From Thalassobellus citreus (lineage in GTDB: Bacteria; Bacteroidota; Bacteroidia; Flavobacteriales; Flavobacteriaceae), in assembly GCF_044385915.1 (NCBI RefSeq), contig NZ_JBISCC010000110.1:1-64000 (forward strand): a stretch of 64,000 nucleotides of DNA, read 5' to 3'. Shown one piece after another: positions 37,964 to 46,081 of this stretch; position 1 is the first letter of the stretch, and every line of letters starts with the position of its first letter. The notes under the pieces are model-generated. The model was not told where the DNA came from. It made no database searches and saw only the letters and a list, made by a program, of their open reading frames with translations. A program made the position numbers and the translations under genes.

Positions 37964-39736
37964 ATGAACACAGATATTGAAAATCTTTTTAAAGATAAAG
38001 TTTTAGGGCATCCTGCAGGATTATTTATATTATTCTTTACAGAAATGTGGGAGCGTTTTTCGTTTTATGGAATGCGTATTTTATTGGTATTGTTTTTAAC
38101 AGCACCAATAGTTAGTGATAATCCAGGTTGGGAATGGCCTAGGGAACATGCAATGGCTTTAATAGGAACATATGCTTCTTTACTTTATTTAACGCCAATT
38201 ATTGGCGGCTGGGTTGCCGATAAAATTACAGGATATAGGTCGGCAGTTGTAATAGGTTGTTTGATTATGACTTTAGGTCATGCATCAATGGCTTTAGAAA
38301 CTACTTTGACATTTTATATAGGATTAGGTTTGTTGGTAATTGGTACGGGGTTTTTTAAGCCAAATATTACATCTATTATTTCAGAAATGTATAAAGGGAA
38401 AGAGTCTAAAAAAGACGGAGCTTATACTATTTTTTATATGGGAGTAAATGCAGGAGCATTTTTTGGAATGATGCTTTGTGGCTATTTGGCTGAAAATTTT
38501 GGATGGCCTTGGGGATTTGGATTAGCTGGTATTTTTATGTTCTTAGGAATGCTTCAGTTTTGGTTGGCAGGCAATTTGTTTGGAAATTTAGGTTCTAAAC
38601 CAACTAAGGTTTATGAGGTTGAATTACCTCAAAATATTACCGAAAAAAGCTCTAGTAGAATAGAGGATGCAGATAAAGAAGAAAAACTGAATCCTTTTAC
38701 TTTGTTTGATAAGATATTAGTTGTTTTATCTTCGGTTGGAGGGTTGCTTTATCTTTTTAATGACCCTTTAGAGAAAATAAAGGATATTAGTTTGTTACCT
38801 TTCGAAAACGGTTCTAATATAGTTGTTTTGACTGCTTTAGTTTTATTTTTGGTGTTACTTGTTACAAGAATTTCAAGGTATATGCCAATTGTAAGAGATC
38901 GAATTATAGCAGTATCTATTTTTGGTTTATTTACAGTGTTCTTTTTTGCTTTCTTTGAGCAATCTTTAGGTTCAATGACCTTGTTTGCTAGAGATTATAC
39001 AGATAGAAATCTTGTTGGCAGTTCAGCTATGATTTTTAAAGTTATTGATGCTTTGTTAACTACGGTTCCATTAATTATTATTACATATGTAATTTTCTTA
39101 TTGGTTAAAAAAACATTTAGTAAAATAGGCGTTTCAAATATAATATTAGGGATTGCTTTTATTGGAGTTTGGTCTTTGGTAATTTTTAGATTAGCTGATA
39201 AATTTTCTCAAGAAGGCAATCAAATTGATGCTACTTGGTTTGGGATTTTAAATTCATTTTTCATTATTACATTGGCTCCTTTGTTCTCAAGATGGTGGGA
39301 AAGTAAATATAATCCAAGTGCTGCCATGAAATATGGTATAGGTTTAGTTTTACTAGGATTAGGTTTTGCTATACTTTCTTATGGAGCATCAGGTATACCA
39401 TCAGGAGCAAAGACCGCTTCGGTAAGTATAGTGTTTTTAATTTTAGCATATTTGTTTCATACAATGGGAGAACTTTGTTTATCTCCATTAGGTCTTTCGT
39501 ATTTAAGTAAATTAGTGCCTGCTCGTATGATCGGGTTTATGTTTGGAGTTTGGTATTTAGCCATTGCTGTAGGACAAAAAGCAGCAGGAACTATGGGAGG
39601 AATGATTGATAAGATATCTGAACAATACTCGTTAGGTACTTTCTTTTTAATATTTACATTAATACCAATAGGTGTTGGAATAATAGCCATGTTACTTAAT
39701 CCTGTACTTAAAAAACTAATGCACGGTATTCGTTAA
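37964..39736 (+). CDS. Second POT/PTR peptide transporter, with long central insert
   Basis: Paralogue of the preceding gene, 590 residues. EMWERFSFYGMRI (near 26-38) and YTIFYMGVNAGAFFG are the family motifs. It is about 130 residues longer because of an insert between the two helix bundles (~215-310), which contains a charged loop and two extra hydrophobic stretches (LVVLSSVGGLLYLF, VVLTALVLFLVLLVT). The different insert suggests a different substrate range. A strong terminator follows 26 bases after the stop. Confidence 0.92.
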   Translation: MNTDIENLFKDKVLGHPAGLFILFFTEMWERFSFYGMRILLVLFLTAPIVSDNPGWEWPREHAMALIGTYASLLYLTPIIGGWVADKITGYRSAVVIGCLIMTLGHASMALETTLTFYIGLGLLVIGTGFFKPNITSIISEMYKGKESKKDGAYTIFYMGVNAGAFFGMMLCGYLAENFGWPWGFGLAGIFMFLGMLQFWLAGNLFGNLGSKPTKVYEVELPQNITEKSSSRIEDADKEEKLNPFTLFDKILVVLSSVGGLLYLFNDPLEKIKDISLLPFENGSNIVVLTALVLFLVLLVTRISRYMPIVRDRIIAVSIFGLFTVFFFAFFEQSLGSMTLFARDYTDRNLVGSSAMIFKVIDALLTTVPLIIITYVIFLLVKKTFSKIGVSNIILGIAFIGVWSLVIFRLADKFSQEGNQIDATWFGILNSFFIITLAPLFSRWWESKYNPSAAMKYGIGLVLLGLGFAILSYGASGIPSGAKTASVSIVFLILAYLFHTMGELCLSPLGLSYLSKLVPARMIGFMFGVWYLAIAVGQKAAGTMGGMIDKISEQYSLGTFFLIFTLIPIGVGIIAMLLNPVLKKLMHGIR

Positions 39737-39761
39737 TCGAATAAATAGCTAAAAAACATTT

Positions 39762-39789
39762 AAAAAGCTCCTGATTAGGAGCTTTTTTT
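39762..39789 (+). terminator. Terminator after the second POT gene
   Basis: AAAAAGCTCCT (39762-39772) pairs with AGGAGCTTTTT around GATT, with further T. Stem and flanks are nearly repeated at 40398-40423, after the next gene. Confidence 0.9.
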
Positions 39790-39824
39790 GTAAGTTCGGA
39801 CCAGGTTTTGCAACAAATTGAATT

Positions 39825-40295
39825 ATGAAAAGAACAATAATATTATTACTATTAACCGTTTCGGTATCGTTAAATGGTTTTGCTCAAGAAGATTTAACTT
39901 GGCATACAGATATGGATAAAGCCTATGAAATTGCAACAAAGGAGAATAAACCACTTTTGTTGTTTTTTACAGGGTCAGATTGGTGCGGGTGGTGTATTAA
40001 ATTACAAAACGAAGTTTTAAAAACTGCCGATTTTGAAAAATGGGCTAAAGATAATGTGGTTTTAGTAGAGTTAGATTTTCCTAAAAGAAAAGTGTTGGAC
40101 AAGAAGCTTCAAATTCAGAATTATCAATTGCAACAGATGTTTCAAGTAAGAGGTTATCCATCAATACATTTTGCGAAGCCAGAAAAAACAGAAGACGGAA
40201 AGAAGAGTTTAAGTAAGCTTGGAAGTACCGGGTATGTTCGTGGTGGTGCTACAAAATGGCTGGAAATAGCAAATAACTTTGTTAAAAATATTTAA
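39825..40295 (+). CDS. Exported thioredoxin-fold protein (WCGWC)
   Basis: Protein of 156 residues with signal peptide MKRTIILLLLTVSVSLNGFAQ. A thioredoxin fold with active site WCGWC in FFTGSDWCGWCIKL (near 47-60) and cis-Pro in RGYPSIHF. WCGWC is unlike the WCGPC of classic thioredoxin and is common in Bacteroidota DUF255/thioredoxin_7-like periplasmic proteins. A role in periplasmic disulfide reduction or rearrangement is likely. Near-identical terminators flank the gene. Confidence 0.85.
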   Translation: MKRTIILLLLTVSVSLNGFAQEDLTWHTDMDKAYEIATKENKPLLLFFTGSDWCGWCIKLQNEVLKTADFEKWAKDNVVLVELDFPKRKVLDKKLQIQNYQLQQMFQVRGYPSIHFAKPEKTEDGKKSLSKLGSTGYVRGGATKWLEIANNFVKNI

Positions 40296-40397
40296 GTCTT
40301 ATTTCTATAAACATAGAGGGAGCTCCTTTACAATTGATTTTATTCATAAACGAGTTACTAGTAAGGACGGTAAACAGAAAAAAGTTAAATAATATTT

Positions 40398-40423
40398 AAA
40401 AAGCTCCTAATTAGGAGCTTTTT
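40398..40423 (+). terminator. Terminator after the WCGWC protein
   Basis: A perfect palindromic hairpin AAAAAGCTCCTA/TAGGAGCTTTTT, the near-copy of 39762-39789, including following GTAAGTT-like bases. The spacer 40296-40397 holds no supportable gene. Confidence 0.9.
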
Positions 40424-40523
40424 GTGTAAGTTAGGTATAACATTTGTAACTAAAGTTTTCGGAACTTACGACAATGATTAAATGAATGTCATGTTACAGA
40501 TAAAAAAGAATAATTATAAGCAC

Positions 40524-41072
40524 ATGAAAAAAACAATATACACCGTACTAATAGCTGTTTTTACAACAGTATATGTATCAGCTCAAGAAATTAAATGGGT
40601 GACATTAGAACAGGCTATTGAGCTTCAAAAAAAAGAGCCTAAAAAAATTATGATGGATGTTTATACCAGTTGGTGTGGTCCTTGTAAAATGCTTGATAAA
40701 AATACCTTTCACAACGAAGATGTTGTGAAGTATGTAAATGAACATTATTATGCCGTAAAATTTAATGCTGAAGGCAATGAGGAAGTTAATTATAAAGGTG
40801 AAGTTTTTTCAAACCCTAATTATAATCCAGCATTAGCTAATAGACGAAATTCTGCACACGAATTATCTAGATATTTTCAAGTTCAAGCTTATCCAACTAT
40901 AGTTTTTATGGATGAAACAGGTGAACTTATTGCTCCAATAACAGGGTATCAGCAACCACAAGGTTTAGAGTTGTATTTAAAAATGTTTAAGACAGATGCG
41001 CATAAAAACATAAAGACACAGGAAGACTTTAATACATATTATAATGCTTTTAAAGCAGAATTTAAGAGCTAA
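40524..41072 (+). CDS. Exported thioredoxin-family protein (WCGPC)
   Basis: Protein of 182 residues. ATG 40524 is chosen because it starts a clean signal peptide (MKKTIYTVLIAVFTTVYVSAQ); an in-frame ATG at 40482 would add 14 unlikely residues. The active site WCGPC lies in TSWCGPCKMLDKNTF (near 46-60 of the chosen protein) and cis-Pro in QAYPTIVFMD. It should act as a periplasmic thiol-disulfide reductase. Its end lies only 6 bases from the end of convergent comEC, whose coding DNA carries its terminator-like hairpin. Confidence 0.87.
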   Translation: MKKTIYTVLIAVFTTVYVSAQEIKWVTLEQAIELQKKEPKKIMMDVYTSWCGPCKMLDKNTFHNEDVVKYVNEHYYAVKFNAEGNEEVNYKGEVFSNPNYNPALANRRNSAHELSRYFQVQAYPTIVFMDETGELIAPITGYQQPQGLELYLKMFKTDAHKNIKTQEDFNTYYNAFKAEFKS

Positions 41073-41078
41073 TAAATT

Positions 41079-43118
41079 TTAATATTTAATTATAAAAGCT
41101 CCCTTTTTACTAGTTTGGTGAAAAGGGAGTTTTCTGTTTTTACAAATAGCCTCCCAGCTTTCAATATACGATTTGTAATTACTGCCATCGGCAATAATAT
41201 GCTTTGGTTTTATACAGTCTATAAGTCGGTTTAAGTTAATTTTTGGAGATTGTCTTAATAGTATATAGTCAGGATTAAATGATTTTATGTTGTAAGTTCC
41301 TAAGCTGTCAATAACAAATAGTGTTGTTTTATTTAGTAAATAAATAGATTGAATGGAGTCTTTTTCAATAGTATTAATATGGCTTCCAACAGTATAGTCT
41401 TTTATAATATTACTTTTTATTTGCGTTATACTATCAAAATCATGTGCGATAGTTGTTTTGTTTTTTGTGGTATTTCCTAGTAAACTATATCTGCTTTTAT
41501 GAAATACAATAAATTCATTTTTAGGTTTATTAAAATTAGTATAAATAATAGAACATTGAAAAACAAGAATGCTTATTAAAAATAATTTCAAATTATAAAA
41601 ACCCCATTTCTTAATAAGTTTTATAAAAGCAATTATTAATAAATAAGAGGTGAAAACATATAATAAGCTAAAAGCAATATCTTTAAATAAAAAGGATTCT
41701 TGTTTAGAAATCCAACTTATAAAATAATTCATATAACCAATAATGCTTCCATAGGTGTTTGCTATAAGTTGAGGTAATAAGTTTAATGTGACTAATAAAA
41801 TAACAAGGATTCCAAAACCTAAAATAAGACCTAAAAGCGGAATAATTACCAAATTCGATATAAAAAATAAACTAGGAAATTGATGGAAATAATATAAGCT
41901 TAAAGGGATAATTCCAAATTGAGCAGATATAGTTATAGTAAATGTGTGCCAATAAATATCAATGATTTTATTTTTAGGTTTCCATAAATTATATAATAAC
42001 GGATCTATTGCAACAATAGCAAAAACAGCTAAGTAGCTTAATTGAAAACCAACGTCAAACAAAAACATAGGTTTAAATAGTAATATAATAAACATAGATA
42101 TTGCCATCGTGTTATATATGTTGGTTGGTCTTTTAAGATTCATGGCAATGGCAACAATGCTAAACATGGTAACAGCTCGCGTAACTGATGCAGATAATCC
42201 TGCTATTAATGCAAAACTCCATAAAATAGCAACTAGTAAAATAGTTTTAATAAGTTTTCCGTGTTTAAAGCTTTCTAGAGGTTTAAAAATAAAATTTAGA
42301 ATAAGTAAAATAATACCAACATGTAAACCAGAAACAGCCAAAACATGTATGGCGCCAGCATTAGTGTAACTGCTATAAACTTCTTTACTAATATCTTGTC
42401 GTTGCCCAAGTAGAAGCGCATTAATTATAGCAAGTTCATTAGGTTTAAAATGGTAAGGTTTTAGTTTCCTGTTAATATAGTTTCTTATGTTATTTGCAAT
42501 GCCAAACAAAGTATGTGTTTCACTATTAACTTTTAAAAGTGATTTGTTAGAAATAAAAATTTGATGGTAAATATATTTTTTCTTTAAATAGTTTTTATAA
42601 TCGAATTGATGCGGATTTAGAGGGTGAATTAAATCTTTAAACTTTGTTTTACTAATAAAAATAGCATCAACTTTTAAGGGCGATTTTGTTGATTTTTTTT
42701 CAATATTTAAAAGTGATTTTCCTGAAACGTTGTTGTCTTCAATATTTAAAATATCAATAACATATTTGTCGTAATAATTACCAGGTTTTAAAACCTCTCT
42801 AACTCTAAATGTGATAGTTTTAGAAGAGTCTGTTTCTGTTGAAATATGTTGAGTATAATGATTTGAAAAGTTTTTTTGATTGTGAATGCTAGTTGTTAAA
42901 ACCCCAACAAGTATCATTAAAATAAACGCTGAAACACCAAACCAAATAGTTTTTGTAAATTGATTTCTAGCTATTAAAAAGAATAGTAATAAAAACCCAA
43001 AAAGAACACATATTGTATGTAATATTGAGTTTAAAGAAAGATTTGTTAGATACCCAATTATAATGCCTATAATAAGGCAGATAGTTAATTTAATTATAGC
43101 GAAGTTGAGTAATTTCAT
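41079..43118 (-). CDS. comEC: ComEC/Rec2-family DNA uptake channel
   Basis: Inner-membrane competence protein of 679 residues thought to pass single-stranded DNA into the cell. An N-terminal block of helices and a DUF4131/OB-like region (to ~215), then the Competence domain (~225-500) with ALLLGQRQDIS and the signature NAGAIHVLAVSGLHVG. The C-terminal ~150 residues correspond in position to the metallo-beta-lactamase-like domain, but no HxHxDH metal motif is seen, so nuclease activity of that domain is doubtful. The end of the coding sequence overlaps a hairpin that suits as terminator of the opposing thioredoxin gene. Confidence 0.9.
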   Translation of the reverse strand: MKLLNFAIIKLTICLIIGIIIGYLTNLSLNSILHTICVLFGFLLLFFLIARNQFTKTIWFGVSAFILMILVGVLTTSIHNQKNFSNHYTQHISTETDSSKTITFRVREVLKPGNYYDKYVIDILNIEDNNVSGKSLLNIEKKSTKSPLKVDAIFISKTKFKDLIHPLNPHQFDYKNYLKKKYIYHQIFISNKSLLKVNSETHTLFGIANNIRNYINRKLKPYHFKPNELAIINALLLGQRQDISKEVYSSYTNAGAIHVLAVSGLHVGIILLILNFIFKPLESFKHGKLIKTILLVAILWSFALIAGLSASVTRAVTMFSIVAIAMNLKRPTNIYNTMAISMFIILLFKPMFLFDVGFQLSYLAVFAIVAIDPLLYNLWKPKNKIIDIYWHTFTITISAQFGIIPLSLYYFHQFPSLFFISNLVIIPLLGLILGFGILVILLVTLNLLPQLIANTYGSIIGYMNYFISWISKQESFLFKDIAFSLLYVFTSYLLIIAFIKLIKKWGFYNLKLFLISILVFQCSIIYTNFNKPKNEFIVFHKSRYSLLGNTTKNKTTIAHDFDSITQIKSNIIKDYTVGSHINTIEKDSIQSIYLLNKTTLFVIDSLGTYNIKSFNPDYILLRQSPKINLNRLIDCIKPKHIIADGSNYKSYIESWEAICKNRKLPFHQTSKKGAFIIKY
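41099..41133 (+). terminator. Terminator-like hairpin inside the 3' end of comEC
   Basis: CTCCCTTTT (41099-41107) pairs with AAAAGGGAG (41121-41129), followed by TTTT. It starts 27 bases after the stop of the + strand thioredoxin gene, but it also encodes the last residues of comEC on the other strand. Confidence 0.6.
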
Positions 43119-43141
43119 ACTCGACTAATATAAGAAATATC

Positions 43142-43714
43142 TTATAATATTTTACGAGCTTCAAAAAAGGCTTTATGCCAATACGTTTCATTTAGCCATG
43201 ATGTAATAACGCCTTTGCTACTTGTGGCATGAATAAATTGAATGTTATTGTTTTTTATAGCAACAATTAATCCTACGTGATTAATGGTGTTTCTTTTGTT
43301 TCCAGTTTTAAAGAATAATAAATCGCCTTTAATAACATTTTTTAATGAAACTTTTTTGCCTCGTTTTGCCATGTCTCTTGATATTCTAGGTAATAAAATA
43401 TCGTAAGCTTTAAAAGATTCAAAAATTAGTCCAGAACAATCCATTCCAGATTTTGTGGTGCCACCCCATTTGTAGCGTACACCTTCAAACTGCTTTGCGT
43501 AATTTATTATGTTTTCTGATGTTGTATATGCATTGGTTCTAGAACGAACATGATTGTTTTTAGTGTCAGTAATAATTTCATCTTTCGTATTTACAACATC
43601 AGTTTTTTTGGTGATTACTCTTGAAGAAGATGTTTTTCTGCTTTTAGCTCGCTTTGAAGATTTACAACTGCTAAAGCTTGCTATTATTATGAGTATTAAA
43701 ACAATTTGCTTCAT
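43142..43714 (-). CDS. NlpC/P60 (C40) peptidoglycan endopeptidase lipoprotein
   Basis: Lipoprotein of 190 residues; lipobox SFSSC with Cys near 17 followed by basic residues, so probably periplasmic rather than surface-exposed. The NlpC/P60 domain (~75-190) has the catalytic Cys in GMDCSGLIF, His in INHVGLIV and the third polar residue (His) in FIHATSSKG. It should cut between D-Glu and the diamino acid in cell-wall peptides. It lies 23 bases from comEC and 9 bases from lpxB on the same strand. Confidence 0.92.
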   Translation of the reverse strand: MKQIVLILIIIASFSSCKSSKRAKSRKTSSSRVITKKTDVVNTKDEIITDTKNNHVRSRTNAYTTSENIINYAKQFEGVRYKWGGTTKSGMDCSGLIFESFKAYDILLPRISRDMAKRGKKVSLKNVIKGDLLFFKTGNKRNTINHVGLIVAIKNNNIQFIHATSSKGVITSWLNETYWHKAFFEARKIL

Positions 43715-43723
43715 CTAAATAAT

Positions 43724-44836
43724 TTAGGCTTTAATAGTGTTGTAAATTAATTCCGCTGTTTTTTTGCTGGCACCTTTTCCGCCTAAGGCTTTCTCTAAAT
43801 CGTAATAATCAACAAAAAGCTTTTTACGTGTTTCTGTATTTAAAATATTTTCAAGTTCTTTTTTTAGGCTTTTTTTATTGAAATTGTTCTGAATAAGTTC
43901 AATAACAACTTCTTTATCCATAACTAAATTTACTAGCGAAATATATTTAAGAGTAATAATTTGCTTTGCAATAAAGTATGAAATTGCACTTCCTTTATAG
44001 CAAACTACTTGTGGTACTTTAAATAAAGCTGTTTCTAAAGTTGCTGTACCCGATGTTACTAATGCAGCAGTTGATATGCTTAATAAGTCATACGTTTTAT
44101 TTGCAATAAATTGTACTTGCGATGATTTAATAAAGGTTTGGTAAAAACTATAATCTTGACTTGGTGCTCCAGCAATTACAAATTGGTAATCTGGAAAATC
44201 ATTTACTAGACTAAGCATTACAGATAGCATTTCTTTTATTTCTTGCTTCCTACTACCAGGGAGTAAAGCTATAATGGGATTGTCTCCTAGTTTATGTGTT
44301 TTTCTAAATTCATATTCATCTACTTGATTTCTGTTAGATATAGCATCAATAAGCGGATGTCCTACAAATTCAACTTTATAGTTGTATTTGTTATAAAAAT
44401 CTTCAACAAAAGGAAGAATCACATACATTGCATCTATATCATGCTTAATAGCTTTCACTCTGCTTGCTCTAGAAGCCCATACTTGTGGTGAAATATAATA
44501 ATGAGTTTTAAAATTTTCTTGTTTTGCCCATTTGGCGATGCGTAAATTAAAACCAGAATTATCTATAAAAATAACAACATCAGGATTAAAATTTTTAATA
44601 TCTTCTTTACAAAAGGAAATGAGTTTAAATATTTTATTGAGGTTCATAATAACTTCAATAAATCCCATAAATGCACGCTCTTTGTAATGTTTTACTAAGG
44701 TGCCGCCAGTGGCTTGCATGAGGTCACCACCCCAAAATCTAATATCGGCATTTACATCTTCGTTTAGTAATGCTTTCATTAGGTTTGAACCATGTAAATC
44801 ACCAGATGCTTCTCCAGCAAGAATGTAATACTTCAT
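43724..44836 (-). CDS. lpxB: Lipid-A-disaccharide synthase
   Basis: Joins UDP-2,3-diacylglucosamine and lipid X to the lipid A disaccharide at the inner membrane. At 370 residues it is normal. Motifs: LAGEASGDLHGSNLMKAL at the N-terminus, DNSGFNLRIAKWAK, YYISPQVWASR, LLPGSRKQEI, and TSGTATLETALF in the nucleotide-binding half (GT19). It overlaps the stop of the upstream small membrane gene by one base, pointing to an operon surE - small gene - lpxB - NlpC - comEC. Confidence 0.96.
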   Translation of the reverse strand: MKYYILAGEASGDLHGSNLMKALLNEDVNADIRFWGGDLMQATGGTLVKHYKERAFMGFIEVIMNLNKIFKLISFCKEDIKNFNPDVVIFIDNSGFNLRIAKWAKQENFKTHYYISPQVWASRASRVKAIKHDIDAMYVILPFVEDFYNKYNYKVEFVGHPLIDAISNRNQVDEYEFRKTHKLGDNPIIALLPGSRKQEIKEMLSVMLSLVNDFPDYQFVIAGAPSQDYSFYQTFIKSSQVQFIANKTYDLLSISTAALVTSGTATLETALFKVPQVVCYKGSAISYFIAKQIITLKYISLVNLVMDKEVVIELIQNNFNKKSLKKELENILNTETRKKLFVDYYDLEKALGGKGASKKTAELIYNTIKA

Positions 44837-45117
44837 TAAAAAAGTTTAAATATAAAAGTAAATACTGCAATAAAAACGGTTATTAATAATACCCCTCTAG
44901 CTCTATAATCTTGTTTTTTTCTTATAAAAATAAAAAAGGCAATTAGATTTAGAATAGCGCCTAAGCTAATTAGTTTCCCTAAAAAACCTTCATCAGCAGC
45001 TGCTTTAATTACAGTTGTAAAATCATCACCTTGGCCTAATAAAGTTGCTGCTATAAAAAGACCAATTGCGTTTGCTATAAGTCCAACAAGTAATCCTATA
45101 AAAATTTCTTTTTTCAT
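44836..45117 (-). CDS. Small three-helix membrane protein
   Basis: A 93-residue protein with three hydrophobic segments (~6-26, ~50-66, ~75-92) separated by short charged loops (GQGDDFTTVIKAAADEGF, RKKQDYRARG). It sits between surE (22-base gap) and lpxB (1-base overlap), so it is surely translated as part of the operon. I recognise no domain. Confidence 0.75.
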   Translation of the reverse strand: MKKEIFIGLLVGLIANAIGLFIAATLLGQGDDFTTVIKAAADEGFLGKLISLGAILNLIAFFIFIRKKQDYRARGVLLITVFIAVFTFIFKLF

Positions 45118-45139
45118 GTATGCTAAATGCTTTTCAGTA

Positions 45140-45913
45140 TTATAAATTCCAAGTTTTTAATTTTTTAATAGTATGATGAGCTGTTAAATCGAATTGAACA
45201 GGAACTAATGATACATAGCCGTTTTCTAAAGCCCATTCATCAGTGTCTTCTCCTCCATCTAAATTAACAAATTTTCCAGTAAGCCAATAATAATCTTTGC
45301 CTTGAGGTGTTTTGCGTTTATCAAATTCTTCTACCCAATTAGCTTTTGCTTGTCTGCAAATTTTAATGCCTTTTATTGCTTTTTCAGAAAGGTTAGGAAT
45401 ATTAACATTTAAAACAATACCACTAGGCAAACCTTCTTTTAAAACATTTTTTGTAATGGTTTTAATGTATGTTTTCGATGCTTCAAAATTGGCATTCCAT
45501 GTGTAGTCAAGCAACGAGAATCCTATGGCAGGAATACCTTCAATACCAGCTTCAATGGCAGCACTCATAGTGCCAGAATAAATAACATTTATTGATGAAT
45601 TGGAACCATGATTTATGCCTGAAACACATAAATCGGGTTTTCTAGGAGACAATTCTCTAATAGCTAATTTAACGCAATCGGCGGGTGTGCCAGAGCAACT
45701 ATACTCTTTTTTTTGCGTTTTATTATCTATATTTATCTCTTCGGCATGCAAGGTCGAATCTAGCGTAATAGCGTGTCCCATGCCGCTTTGTGGGCTGTTA
45801 GGAGCTACCACAATAACATCGCCTATAGTTTCCATAATACTTATAAGCGTCCTAATACCAGGGGCAGTAATGCCGTCGTCGTTAGTAACTAAAATAAGGG
45901 GTTTTTCTGTCAT
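45140..45913 (-). CDS. surE: 5'/3'-nucleotidase SurE
   Basis: Metal-dependent phosphatase of 257 residues acting on nucleoside monophosphates in the cytoplasm. The SurE signature LVTNDDGITAPGI lies at the N-terminus with the metal-binding Asp pair. VVAPNSPQSGMGHAIT and CSGTPADCVKLAI are the other conserved blocks, and SGINHGSNSSINVIYSGTM (part) is family-typical. It heads the minus-strand operon toward lpxB and is divergent from the tail-specific protease gene. Confidence 0.95.
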   Translation of the reverse strand: MTEKPLILVTNDDGITAPGIRTLISIMETIGDVIVVAPNSPQSGMGHAITLDSTLHAEEINIDNKTQKKEYSCSGTPADCVKLAIRELSPRKPDLCVSGINHGSNSSINVIYSGTMSAAIEAGIEGIPAIGFSLLDYTWNANFEASKTYIKTITKNVLKEGLPSGIVLNVNIPNLSEKAIKGIKICRQAKANWVEEFDKRKTPQGKDYYWLTGKFVNLDGGEDTDEWALENGYVSLVPVQFDLTAHHTIKKLKTWNL

Positions 45914-46081
45914 TTGTAATGTTGCAATAAGTCTCGCTAAAATACATAATTTACTAACGAAATTGCTTATTTCTTCGCTTTAACAAAAAATTAGTAGCAA
46001 TAGCCTTTATTGGCATGGTTTTTTCTTTATTTTAGTGGAAAAATGTTGGACTTTGTTCTGTGGGTCAAGAAAAATAAATTT

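Noticed and set aside
40296..40388. Short open frame ending IHKRVTSKDGKQKKVK
   Set aside because: It has no start codon, is under 40 codons and matches nothing I know, although its basic end looks protein-like.
45615..45983. 122-codon plus-strand open frame over surE
   Set aside because: Antisense to the conserved SurE N-terminus; its end merely runs into the spacer.
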